From: Armatimonadota bacterium
GTDB taxonomy: Bacteria; Armatimonadota; Zipacnadia; Zipacnadales; VGFC01
Length of the DNA stretch: 36,511 bases
Assembly (NCBI GenBank): GCA_016869045.1
Contig: VGFC01000021.1
Coordinates: 1 to 36,511, forward strand
Direction of reading: 5' to 3'
The translations under genes and the position numbers were made by a program. This document shows, one piece after another, positions 14,401-22,009 of this stretch. The number at the start of each line of letters is the position of its first letter. Position 1 is the stretch's first letter. The notes beneath the pieces are model-generated. The model did no database searches. It saw only the letters and a list, made by a program, of their open reading frames with translations, and had not been told where the DNA came from.

Positions 14401-16647
14401 CTAGCCGCACTGGGAATACGCGCAGTCGCGGCAGACGAGGCAGCCGCCCTCGGGTTCCATGGCGCCACCGCACTCGGGGCAGGCGCCGGCGCCGCCGTTC
14501 TGGGTCTCGCCGAAGTCGATGGTGAGCTGCTCCCCATCCGGGCTGATGGCCCGTTCGATCGTCTTGGCGATCGCGTCGGGGCAGGAGAGGATCTTCCCGC
14601 CGCCCTTCTCCCACCCGGGCAGGTGGCAACTGATGCCCTTGAGCTGCTTGATGATCTGCTCGGGATCGACGCCCGACCGCAGAGCGAGCGAGGCCAAACG
14701 CGCCAGACCCTCGGACTGCGAGGCCGCGCAGCCGCCGGCCTTGCCCATCTGCGCGAAGACCTCGAAGGGCCCGTGCGGGTCGCTGTTGATGGTGACGTAC
14801 AGCTTGCCGCAGCCCGTCGTCACCGCCCGCGTCTGGCCCTGGACGACGTCCGGCCGCGCGCGCGGCTTCAGGCGCACGGGGCCCGTCTCGGCGGGCTGCT
14901 TCTGACCGCTGCCCAGCGTCAGCACCTGCTGGTCGAGGCAGCCATCGCGGAAGATGGTGATCCCCTTGCAGCCCAGGTCGTAGGCCAGTTCGTAGACGTT
15001 CGCGACGTCCTGGACGCTCGCGTCGCGAGGGAAGTTCACGGTCTTGCTGACCGCGTTGTCGGTGTACTTCTGGAAGGCCGACTGGATGCGGACATGCCAG
15101 GTGGGGTCGATGTCGTGGGCGGTGGCGAAGAGGCGGCGGGTCTCCGAGGGGACGGTGGGCAGATTGCGGACCGTGCCGTGGGCCGCGATCTCCTTCATCA
15201 ACTCCGGCGTGTGGAAACCGCAACTCAGCGCAATCTCCTCGAAGAGGTCGTTCACCTCGACCAGCTCATCCCGGTCCATGACGTGCCGGGTGAAGGCGAC
15301 GGCGAACAGCGGCTCAATCCCGCTGGAGGTCCCGGCGATAATGCTAATCGTGCCCGTCGGGGCGATGGTGGTGGTGGTCGCGTGACGGAGGCGGCGCCCT
15401 TCGGAGCCGTTGAAGATGCTCCCGGGCCAGTTGGGGAAGACGCCGCGCTCGTCGGCCAGGCGCTCCGATTCGGCGCGCGCCTCCTGGCGGATGAACTTCA
15501 TCACGTCCTCGGCGACGGCGACGGCCTGATCCGAATCGTATGGCACGCCCATCTTGATGAGTAGCTCCGCGAAGCCCATCACGCCGAGCCCGATCTTGCG
15601 GTTGGCCCGCGTCATCTCGGCAATCTGGGGCAGGGGGAAGCTGTTCATGTCGATGACGTTGTCCAGGAAGCGCACGGAACGCCGGACGACGTCGCCGAGG
15701 TGCTCCCAGTCGAGGGTCGCTTCCGTCGGGCGCCCGCGCGTCATCTGGGCGAGGTTTATGGAGCCGAGGTTGCACGACTCATAGGGCAGGAGCGGCTGCT
15801 CGCCACAGGGGTTCGTGCTTTCAATCCAGCCGACGTGGGGTGTGGGGTTGTCGCGGTTGACGCGGTCGATGAAGATGATCCCCGGGTCGCCACACGCCCA
15901 CGCCGACTGGATCAGCTTGCTCCAGACCTCGCGCGCGTTCAGCCTGCCGCTCGGCCGCCCGTTTCGTGGGTTGATGAGGTCATACTCGTGGCCCGCGCGG
16001 GCGGCCAGCATGAAGTCGTCGGTCACGGCGACGGAGATATTGAAGTTGTGCAAGCGTCCCTGGCGCTGGGCCTTGCACTCGATGAACTCCAGGATGTCGG
16101 GGTGATCGATGCGCAGCACAGCCATGTTGGCGCCGCGCCGCGTCCCGCCTTGCTTGATCGCCTCGGTCGCCGAGTCGAACACGGTCATGAAGCTCACCGG
16201 CCCGCTCGACACACCCTTGGTGGAGCTGACGACATCGTCCTTGGGCCGCAGCCGGCTGAAGGAGAACCCCGTGCCTCCGCCGCTCTTGTGGATGAGGGCG
16301 GTGTTCTTGACCGCGTCGAAGATGCTCTCCATCGAGTCATCGACCGGCAGCACGAAGCACGCGGACAGCTGCTGGAACGGACGGCCCGCATTCATCAGCG
16401 TGGGAGAGTTGGGCATGAAGTCGCGGCTCAGCATCAGCTCCAGGAACTCGTCCGTGCGTGTCTCGACCTCGGTTTCGGTGGCGCCGTAGTAGCGATCCGC
16501 CTGCGCGATGTTGCCCGCGACCCGCGCGAACATGTCCGCAGGGGTCTCGAGCGGCTGACCCTCCTCATCGCGGACAAGGTAGCGGCGCTCGAGCACGGTG
16601 AGGGCATTGTCGCTGAGTTCGATGGAGAGCTGCGTCTGCTGGGCCAT
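14401..16647 (-). CDS. nrdJ: Adenosylcobalamin-dependent (class II) ribonucleotide reductase
   Basis: This encodes 748 residues. It reduces ribonucleotides to deoxyribonucleotides using a thiyl radical generated from adenosylcobalamin, with no oxygen requirement. Key residues are visible: the redox Cys pair C97 (QLSACFVLPV) and C292 (YESCNLGSINL), and the active-site NPCGE with N279, the radical Cys C281 and E283. PTGTISIIAGTSSGIEPLFA is the phosphate-binding loop. The C-terminus carries the four-Cys zinc finger typical of NrdJ (CPECG ... CLVCRDC ... YSQCG), including the thioredoxin-accessible Cys tail. Length is normal and no intein is present. It is expressed from a promoter at 16871-16899 with a leader of about 217 nt. 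Confidence 0.98.
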   Translation of the reverse strand: MAQQTQLSIELSDNALTVLERRYLVRDEEGQPLETPADMFARVAGNIAQADRYYGATETEVETRTDEFLELMLSRDFMPNSPTLMNAGRPFQQLSACFVLPVDDSMESIFDAVKNTALIHKSGGGTGFSFSRLRPKDDVVSSTKGVSSGPVSFMTVFDSATEAIKQGGTRRGANMAVLRIDHPDILEFIECKAQRQGRLHNFNISVAVTDDFMLAARAGHEYDLINPRNGRPSGRLNAREVWSKLIQSAWACGDPGIIFIDRVNRDNPTPHVGWIESTNPCGEQPLLPYESCNLGSINLAQMTRGRPTEATLDWEHLGDVVRRSVRFLDNVIDMNSFPLPQIAEMTRANRKIGLGVMGFAELLIKMGVPYDSDQAVAVAEDVMKFIRQEARAESERLADERGVFPNWPGSIFNGSEGRRLRHATTTTIAPTGTISIIAGTSSGIEPLFAVAFTRHVMDRDELVEVNDLFEEIALSCGFHTPELMKEIAAHGTVRNLPTVPSETRRLFATAHDIDPTWHVRIQSAFQKYTDNAVSKTVNFPRDASVQDVANVYELAYDLGCKGITIFRDGCLDQQVLTLGSGQKQPAETGPVRLKPRARPDVVQGQTRAVTTGCGKLYVTINSDPHGPFEVFAQMGKAGGCAASQSEGLARLASLALRSGVDPEQIIKQLKGISCHLPGWEKGGGKILSCPDAIAKTIERAISPDGEQLTIDFGETQNGGAGACPECGGAMEPEGGCLVCRDCAYSQCG

Positions 16648-17053
16648 CGCGGCATCGACCTTTCTGCGAGTGGCGACGGCGGTCGCCGATGGAAGTGATG
16701 TGGAGAGTGAGTTCGTGCGTCGGTCCGAGTGTGCTTGTCGGCGTCGGCGGCCTATCGCAGCTGAGGCCTAATCAAGGCGGCTTCGGAGCGGTCAACACGT
16801 CGTAGAGCCCAGATCGCAGAGCCTGGTGAGAGGTGTCTAGCTTTTGCCCCAGAGGGTTGCTGCGAACTGGACTATATTCCAGAGGCCAGCGCCTGTCAAG
16901 GTTCGCCTTCGCCAGCCTCCGAGCCGCTCCAAAGGACGCACGGGCCTGCTCCGTCGAGGGGTCTATCTTCGTCAGAAGGACCGACACTCCTTCTCGGCGA
17001 ACGGCATTCCTGCGTTCCTGTCTGATCCCGCCAGAATGGCTCAGAGGCCCCCC
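16648..17053. other. Divergent intergenic region between nrdJ and the dehydrogenase gene
   Basis: This 406-bp stretch has no convincing gene. On the minus strand it holds the nrdJ promoter and a leader of about 217 nt with no recognisable cobalamin-riboswitch B12 box. On the plus strand I see GAGG 6 nt before the ATG at 17054 but no clear -35/-10 pair. An open frame on the minus strand (111 codons) crosses into the dehydrogenase gene and looks like a shadow. Confidence 0.6.
16871..16899 (-). promoter_or_regulatory. nrdJ promoter with overlapping palindrome
   Basis: Read on the minus strand, TTGACA (16899-16894) and TATAGT (16876-16871) are 17 nt apart. The -10 lies within CTGGAATATAGTCCAG (16867-16882), an imperfect 16-bp palindrome symmetric at 14 of 16 positions with a TATA core. 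A repressor bound there would block the promoter. NrdR boxes are also 16-bp AT-cored palindromes upstream of nrd genes, so NrdR is a candidate, although the flanks do not match the usual consensus well. Confidence 0.7.
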
Positions 17054-18019
17054 ATGAAGGCGATTTGGCTGTTTGGACCCCGTAATGCGAGGCTTGTAGA
17101 CACTCAAAAACCCTCAAGAAATGCGAATGAAGCCCTCATAGAGGTTAAATCATGCGTTATCTGCGGCTCTGACGTGCATCAGTGGGATGGACGTCGATAC
17201 CACGGGCCGTATCCCTATGACTTCGGCCACGAGACCGCCGGCGAGGTTGTCGAGGTCGGCCCCGAAGTCCGCGGGCTGCGCGTGGGTGACCGCGTGACAT
17301 GGTACCTGCAGCACGGCTCTCTGTGCGAGTACTTCGCCATCCGCCCCTCGGAGTTGGCCGTGGGGAAGATGGCGGATCACCTCTCCTGGGAGGAAGGCGC
17401 GAACGTCCAGCTCCTGTGCGCCGTGCTGCGCGGGGTGGACAACGCCGATCCCGGCCCCGGCAAGCGTGCGCTGGTTCTGGGCTGCGGCGCGGTTGGCTTG
17501 ACAGCGATTCAGGGCGCGCTGACGATGGGCGTCGATGAGGTAGTGGCCGGCGACCTCATCCCCTTCCGCCGGGAGTTCGCGCTACGACTCGGCGCTTCGC
17601 ACGTCGTTGACCCCGGGCATGAGGGCTGGCACACGCAGCTGGATCCCTTCGACATCGTCCTCGACTGCGTGGACGAGGACCGCAGCCCGCAAGGCGATAC
17701 GCTCGATCTCGCGCTGAGTCTGGTGAAGCCGCTTGGTTGCTGCGTCGTCATCGGGCTCAGCTCTCAACTGCGCCGCATCGACACCTCCCGCATCGTCAAC
17801 CGGGGCATCCGAGTGATCGGCGCCCACCACACAGACATGGCGCGCTGTCGCGAGATCATGGCGCTGAGTTGCCAGTGGGTCGCCGACGGCACGATCCGCG
17901 TGGCAGACTACGTCACCCATCGCTTCCCCATCGAGCAGACGCAGCAGGCGCTCGAACTCGCCGCGTCGCAGGCAGAGGGCGTGCTGAAGGTGGGGATCAC
18001 GGTAGCAGCCGATGAGTAG
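17054..18019 (+). CDS. Zinc-dependent medium-chain dehydrogenase
   Basis: This encodes 321 residues, probably an NAD(P)-dependent sugar or polyol dehydrogenase. The ATG at 17054 is preceded by GAGG 6 nt upstream; upstream codons in the same frame are not needed. Catalytic zinc ligands are present: C37 in CVICGSDVH, H59 and E60 in DFGHETAGEVVEVG. The Rossmann motif is VLGCGAVGLTAIQGA, followed by an acidic residue in VVAGDLIPFRREFALRLGA. The loop between GDRV and GSLCEYFAI is short and lacks the four-Cys structural zinc site of classical members. It is the first gene of a five-gene operon of glycan-related proteins and overlaps the next gene by 8 nt (ATGAGTAG). A role in oxidising a released sugar is inferred from context. 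Confidence 0.92.
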   Translation: MKAIWLFGPRNARLVDTQKPSRNANEALIEVKSCVICGSDVHQWDGRRYHGPYPYDFGHETAGEVVEVGPEVRGLRVGDRVTWYLQHGSLCEYFAIRPSELAVGKMADHLSWEEGANVQLLCAVLRGVDNADPGPGKRALVLGCGAVGLTAIQGALTMGVDEVVAGDLIPFRREFALRLGASHVVDPGHEGWHTQLDPFDIVLDCVDEDRSPQGDTLDLALSLVKPLGCCVVIGLSSQLRRIDTSRIVNRGIRVIGAHHTDMARCREIMALSCQWVADGTIRVADYVTHRFPIEQTQQALELAASQAEGVLKVGITVAADE

Positions 18020-19859
18020 GCTTGTGCAGCTCCGGCTGCTCCTCGTCCTGCTTGCCGCGTTGTGTGCCACGGCTCGCGGGGACGTCTACGTCGGCGCATG
18101 GACGCCGATCTACCGGGGCGTGTCGTATGCCATCGGCTTCGCGAGCCCCGGCGACCCGTGTGTACAGAAAGTGCACGCGATCCGCATCGACACCCAGGCT
18201 CCGGGCATCCGGTTCACGACCACTCCGCGCTGTGAGGGCTGGGTTCCGAACGAACGGGAGACCCAACGCCAGACGACCCGCGAGTTCCTGACACAGACCG
18301 GCTGTCAGGTGGCGATCAACGGCGACTTCTACGCGATCTCGTCCCCGCGGCTCACAAACCTCACCGGCCTGGCGATCTCCGAAGGGCAATTGGTCTCACC
18401 TTCCGCCCGCACCGATTCGCTCCTGATCGACCGCCGCAACCAAGCGCGCTTCGAACGCACCACGAAGCGTACGGACCTGCGCGGCGTGTGGACGGCGGTC
18501 AGCGGGCGCGGGCGGATGCTGGTGGATGGCGTGGTGCAGGAGACCTGGCCGCAGCGACACCCGCGCACTGCGGTAGGAATCTCGCGGGATGGCCGCTACG
18601 TCTACCTCGTCACCCTTGATGGCCGGCAGAAGGGAATCAGCGAGGGCGCGACAACCGGAGAGCTGGGTGAGTGGATGAAGCGCCTGGGCGCCTGGAACGC
18701 GCTGAACCTGGATGGCGGCGGATCGACGACGCTCGTGCTGCCCAGCGCGAACGGCGGAACGGCGGTGTTGAACGTGCCGGTGGGCGACAGCAAGACGCCC
18801 TACACCGAGCGGCGCAACGGCAGCCACCTGGGCGTGTTTGCTGGGCCGCTGCGCACGTCGAAGAGGACCGATGAGGAGGGAGGCTGTGCTATGAGCCATC
18901 CACCGAGACTACGGGTCGAGCGACGGACGGACGCCCCGCTGTTGGTCGCCGACCAGCCGCACGAGGACTACTGCATCGGCTACTGCACGGTAGTCCGCGA
19001 GGCCGGGCGGTGGCGCATGTGGTACGAGGCGTATGACCACACGTACCGCACCGACGCCGACGGCTATCTCTGCTATGCGGAGTCCGGCGACGGTGTGCGC
19101 TGGCGGAAGCCGAAGCTGGACCTCGTCGAGGTGAACGGCTCGCGCGACAACAACGTGCTGATCAGCGGGCGGGAAACCGGCGGCATCCACGGGCACAACG
19201 TGTTCCTCGACCCCATGGCGCCTCCCGCCGACCGCTACAAGATGGTCTTCACGCGCTGGCGAGAGGGCCAATGGCAGGTCTTCGGGGGCGCGTCGGCGGA
19301 CGGGTTCTACTGGCGTCTCTCCGACGCGCCGTTGCTGGCCCACAACAGCGACACACAGAACGTGTGCTTCCGCGACGGGGATGTCTATCGCCTCTACGTG
19401 CGCCAGTGGAGCCAGCCGAACTTCGGGGGGAAGCGAATCGTCGGGTACACCTCATCCCCAACCTTCGGGAGCTTCCCCGACCCCGAGACGATCCTGCGGC
19501 CGGGTTCGCTCGACCCGGACAACCTGCACTTCTACAATAGCGCGGCGACGCGGCTGCGCGAGGGGCTGTACCTGATGCTGCCCTCGGCGTTCTACACAGG
19601 TGAGGATGCGCTGCGGGTCCACGCAGCATGGAGTACGGACGGGCATACGTTCCACCGGCTGGGGCACGAGCCAGTGCTCAACCCCGGCAAGGGCTTCGAC
19701 AGCATGGGCCTGTACGCCGCGCCGGGCGCAATCCCCGCTGACGAGCCGAACGCCTACTGGTTCTACTATGTGGGCACGAACCTGGGCCACGATGCGAGTG
19801 TGCCGGGCAAGGCGCACTACATGGGAGGGATCGGGAGGTTCCTGCTGCGGGTGGAGTAG
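18012..19859 (+). CDS. Phosphodiester glycosidase (NAGPA-like) fused to a beta-propeller glycosidase-like domain
   Basis: This is one open frame of 615 residues. The N-terminus is a signal peptide (LVQLRLLLVLLAALCATARG). Residues about 35-280 match the NAGPA/DUF2233 phosphodiester glycosidase family: AINGDFYAIS, PRTAVGISRDGRYVYLVTLDG, and NALNLDGGGSTTLVLPS. From residue 294 on, a five-bladed beta-propeller-like region begins (MSHPPRLRV), with repeated blade motifs (WRMWYEAYDHTYRTDADGYL, YKMVFTRWREGQWQVFGGAS, DGHTFHRLGHEP) resembling GH32/43/130-type proteins. At the junction there is an AGGAGGGAGG 8 nt before an in-frame ATG at 18891, so the second half may also be made separately as a cytoplasmic protein. 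The two halves may be a recent fusion of adjacent genes or a frame error. It is the second gene of the operon. Confidence 0.85.
   Translation: MSRLVQLRLLLVLLAALCATARGDVYVGAWTPIYRGVSYAIGFASPGDPCVQKVHAIRIDTQAPGIRFTTTPRCEGWVPNERETQRQTTREFLTQTGCQVAINGDFYAISSPRLTNLTGLAISEGQLVSPSARTDSLLIDRRNQARFERTTKRTDLRGVWTAVSGRGRMLVDGVVQETWPQRHPRTAVGISRDGRYVYLVTLDGRQKGISEGATTGELGEWMKRLGAWNALNLDGGGSTTLVLPSANGGTAVLNVPVGDSKTPYTERRNGSHLGVFAGPLRTSKRTDEEGGCAMSHPPRLRVERRTDAPLLVADQPHEDYCIGYCTVVREAGRWRMWYEAYDHTYRTDADGYLCYAESGDGVRWRKPKLDLVEVNGSRDNNVLISGRETGGIHGHNVFLDPMAPPADRYKMVFTRWREGQWQVFGGASADGFYWRLSDAPLLAHNSDTQNVCFRDGDVYRLYVRQWSQPNFGGKRIVGYTSSPTFGSFPDPETILRPGSLDPDNLHFYNSAATRLREGLYLMLPSAFYTGEDALRVHAAWSTDGHTFHRLGHEPVLNPGKGFDSMGLYAAPGAIPADEPNAYWFYYVGTNLGHDASVPGKAHYMGGIGRFLLRVE
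18877..18893 (+). promoter_or_regulatory. Internal ribosome-binding site and in-frame ATG
   Basis: A purine-rich AGGAGGGAGG lies 8 nt before ATG 18891, in the same frame as the surrounding gene and exactly where the second domain begins. It would allow separate translation of a 322-residue propeller protein without a signal peptide. Confidence 0.6.
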
Positions 19860-19895
19860 GCTGGAGCCGGCCGGGAAGGAGAGGAGGACGAACCG

Positions 19896-21215
19896 ATGAG
19901 GGCACTGCTGTGGGTGGTCCTGGCGGCCCTCGGCGAGGCAGCGTGGGGGCAGGGCGATAACGAGGTGAGGCTGCGCCTGGTCGATGCTCTGACCAACGCG
20001 CCGGTGGCGAAGGTGCAGGTGAAGGTCTGGGACGACAGCCATCCGTTCCTCTCGGAGGAGGCGTCACGGGCCGAGGCGGCGGGTCTGGTCGCTACGAGCG
20101 ATGAGCAGGGGATCGTGGCGTTTGCGGGTCTCGCCGACGGTAAGTGGACGCTGCGGCTGCCCGACCTGTACGTGACGCGGCGAGTGTGCCAGGCCGATGC
20201 GATTCTGCGGGTGACGGCGGGGAATCGAGGCGAGCTGCGTGAGATCCGCACGGTCGAGAACGGTCGGCTGAGAGTAACCGTGCGATACGCGGACCTCAAT
20301 CGGCCCGTGCCGTTCGCGGCTGTCCGCTTCGAAGCCCTGCCGTGGGAGGGGCCGAATCCGCTCCCGTGGCGCAGCGAACCGATCGAGGCCATGTCGTTCC
20401 TCCCTCACACCGACGAGCAGGGGCAAGTTGAGAGGTCTTGCTCACCCGGCCGGTACGGCATATGGGCCGAGCCAGTGGGCATGGTGCCCACCGAGCATGT
20501 CGAGGCCATCGTGGAACCCGGGGGGGTGTGCGAGGCGCCGGTGCTACTCGTGGACCCGTCGGCCGCCTACCCCCGCGTGCTGGGGCATGTCCGCAACCAG
20601 AGCGGACAGGACGTCGAAGGGGCAACCGTTGCCGTACGCAAGGTGAACCCGACCCTTCTCAAGACAGCGGCCTTCACCGTGCCCGACGAGACCGGGCAAC
20701 ACTGGCATACGTCCCGCACCTCAACCGAGGGCGTCTACGAAATCCGGGACGCGCGTTCGTGGGGCTACCACGACATGCGGGAGGCGGAGGGCCCGTTCGG
20801 CATCGCGGTGCTGAGTGACAAGCACGCGATCGACTGGATCGACATGCCCGAGCCGCAGATCGGGGACGCGCCGCGGGTGATCGACTTCGTGCTGCGGTCC
20901 CCGGTCCGCGTGTCGGTGGGCCTAAGGGACCGCAAGACGGGCAAGCGGATCGAGGGAGACTCGTGGGCGATCGACCTGTACTGGCGGGGTCGCGAGCGCG
21001 GGGAGGGGCCGCTGCGGTGGCTGCTAAGGCCTGACGAGGAGGGGACGATCCGACTGAACGGCTGTCCCCCCGGCGAGTGCCGGTGGGAGCTGATGCGTGT
21101 CACCGAGACGGATCACTGGGGCGTGCCCACGGCCTGGGGCAAGGTGGCGGAGGGAACAGCTTCGGTCACCTATGGAGAGGGATGTCTCATCCGGGCGGAG
21201 GTTGACGTTCCGTGA
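19896..21215 (+). CDS. Secreted protein with carboxypeptidase-regulatory-like repeats
   Basis: This encodes 439 residues. The ATG at 19896 has GAGGAGG upstream. Signal peptide: MRALLWVVLAALGEAAWG. The mature protein is built of Ig-like beta-sandwich units of the carboxypeptidase-regulatory type: VRLRLVDALTNAPVAKVQVKV ... GIVAFAGLADGKWTLRLPD (about 25-95), ... VLGHVRNQSGQDVEGATVAV (about 225-290), and a C-terminal unit at about 330-439 with DEEGTIRLNGCPPGECRWEL. Such domains usually act as adhesive or spacer modules in outer-surface proteins; no catalytic motif is seen. It lies 36 nt after the glycosidase fusion and overlaps the HAD gene by 4 nt (GTGA), in the middle of the glycan operon. Confidence 0.82.
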   Translation: MRALLWVVLAALGEAAWGQGDNEVRLRLVDALTNAPVAKVQVKVWDDSHPFLSEEASRAEAAGLVATSDEQGIVAFAGLADGKWTLRLPDLYVTRRVCQADAILRVTAGNRGELREIRTVENGRLRVTVRYADLNRPVPFAAVRFEALPWEGPNPLPWRSEPIEAMSFLPHTDEQGQVERSCSPGRYGIWAEPVGMVPTEHVEAIVEPGGVCEAPVLLVDPSAAYPRVLGHVRNQSGQDVEGATVAVRKVNPTLLKTAAFTVPDETGQHWHTSRTSTEGVYEIRDARSWGYHDMREAEGPFGIAVLSDKHAIDWIDMPEPQIGDAPRVIDFVLRSPVRVSVGLRDRKTGKRIEGDSWAIDLYWRGRERGEGPLRWLLRPDEEGTIRLNGCPPGECRWELMRVTETDHWGVPTAWGKVAEGTASVTYGEGCLIRAEVDVP

Positions 21216-22009
21216 CGCCGGGAACCCCTACAGACCTCGACCTTCCCGTCATCTTCCTGGACAACGACGGCGTACTCACGGATGCCGAGGCGCATCATGT
21301 CGCGTACTGCCAGCGGTATGGCGCACTGATGGCCGCGCGGTTTGGTGGAATGGTTGAGGCGTGGGCGGAGGCGAACAGCGCGGCGTTCCATGCGATGATG
21401 GAGTGGTATGAGGCGAACGCGGACCGGTACACGGAGGCGAGGTTCTTCGAGGACTTGTACCAGGTCGAGTTGGGGGCCGCGTTTGCGCACATGCGGATGC
21501 GGGCACCGGACTGGGAACCGGAGGGCCGGCTGCTGATGCGGCGACTGCTGTTCGAGTGCCCGCTGGGAGCGTGTGCGCTCTTCGCCGGGGCAAGGGAGGC
21601 CGTCGAGGAGCTGGCGCTGGCGGGCTACCGGCTCTGCCTGGCCTCGAACGCGCACAGCCTGCACTGCGAGGGCGTCTTGATCGGCTGCGGCTTGCGGCAG
21701 CACTTCATCTGTGCGTTCGGCCCGGACCTGGTGAACTGCGCAACAAAGTCCGCCCAATTCTACCGGCGAGTCTGCAACCACGTGGGCGTGCGACCAGAGC
21801 AGGGGATCCCGGTCGATGACAACGGGCTGCCGCTGGCGATGGCAAGCAGCCTCGGCATGAGGACCGTGTTCGTGGAACAGGGACACTCGCGGGAAGTGCC
21901 ACAGACCGAGCCGGACGCGCGCATCGCATCCATCGCCGAGTTACCGAGCGTCCTGGATGCACTCACCGAAGGAGCGAGGAAGTGGGATTCACCGTCAGTG
22001 TCTGCCTGA
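21212..22009 (+). CDS. HAD-superfamily phosphatase
   Basis: This encodes 265 residues from a GTG at 21212 that overlaps the upstream stop (GTGA), so translation is coupled. The four HAD motifs are present: motif I FLDNDGVLTD (nucleophile Asp and +2 Asp), motif II LASNAHS, motif III Lys in CATKSAQFY, and motif IV VDDNGLPLAMASS. The cap is helical and lies between motifs I and II, as in phosphoglycolate/beta-phosphoglucomutase-like (subclass I) members. It probably dephosphorylates or isomerises a phosphorylated sugar, given its place in a glycan operon; the substrate is unknown. Its end overlaps the next gene by 28 nt. Confidence 0.9.
   Translation: MTPGTPTDLDLPVIFLDNDGVLTDAEAHHVAYCQRYGALMAARFGGMVEAWAEANSAAFHAMMEWYEANADRYTEARFFEDLYQVELGAAFAHMRMRAPDWEPEGRLLMRRLLFECPLGACALFAGAREAVEELALAGYRLCLASNAHSLHCEGVLIGCGLRQHFICAFGPDLVNCATKSAQFYRRVCNHVGVRPEQGIPVDDNGLPLAMASSLGMRTVFVEQGHSREVPQTEPDARIASIAELPSVLDALTEGARKWDSPSVSA

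Noticed and set aside
14323-15564. Plus-strand open frame of 413 codons
   Set aside because: It is the complement of nrdJ, which has all expected active-site motifs.
16648-16864. Cobalamin riboswitch in the nrdJ leader
   Set aside because: I searched the leader by eye for the B12 box (GCCAGGAGACCTGCC-like) and found no match.
16772-17107. Minus-strand open frame of 111 codons upstream of nrdJ
   Set aside because: It overlaps the nrdJ promoter and the start of the dehydrogenase gene, with no ribosome site or recognisable domain.
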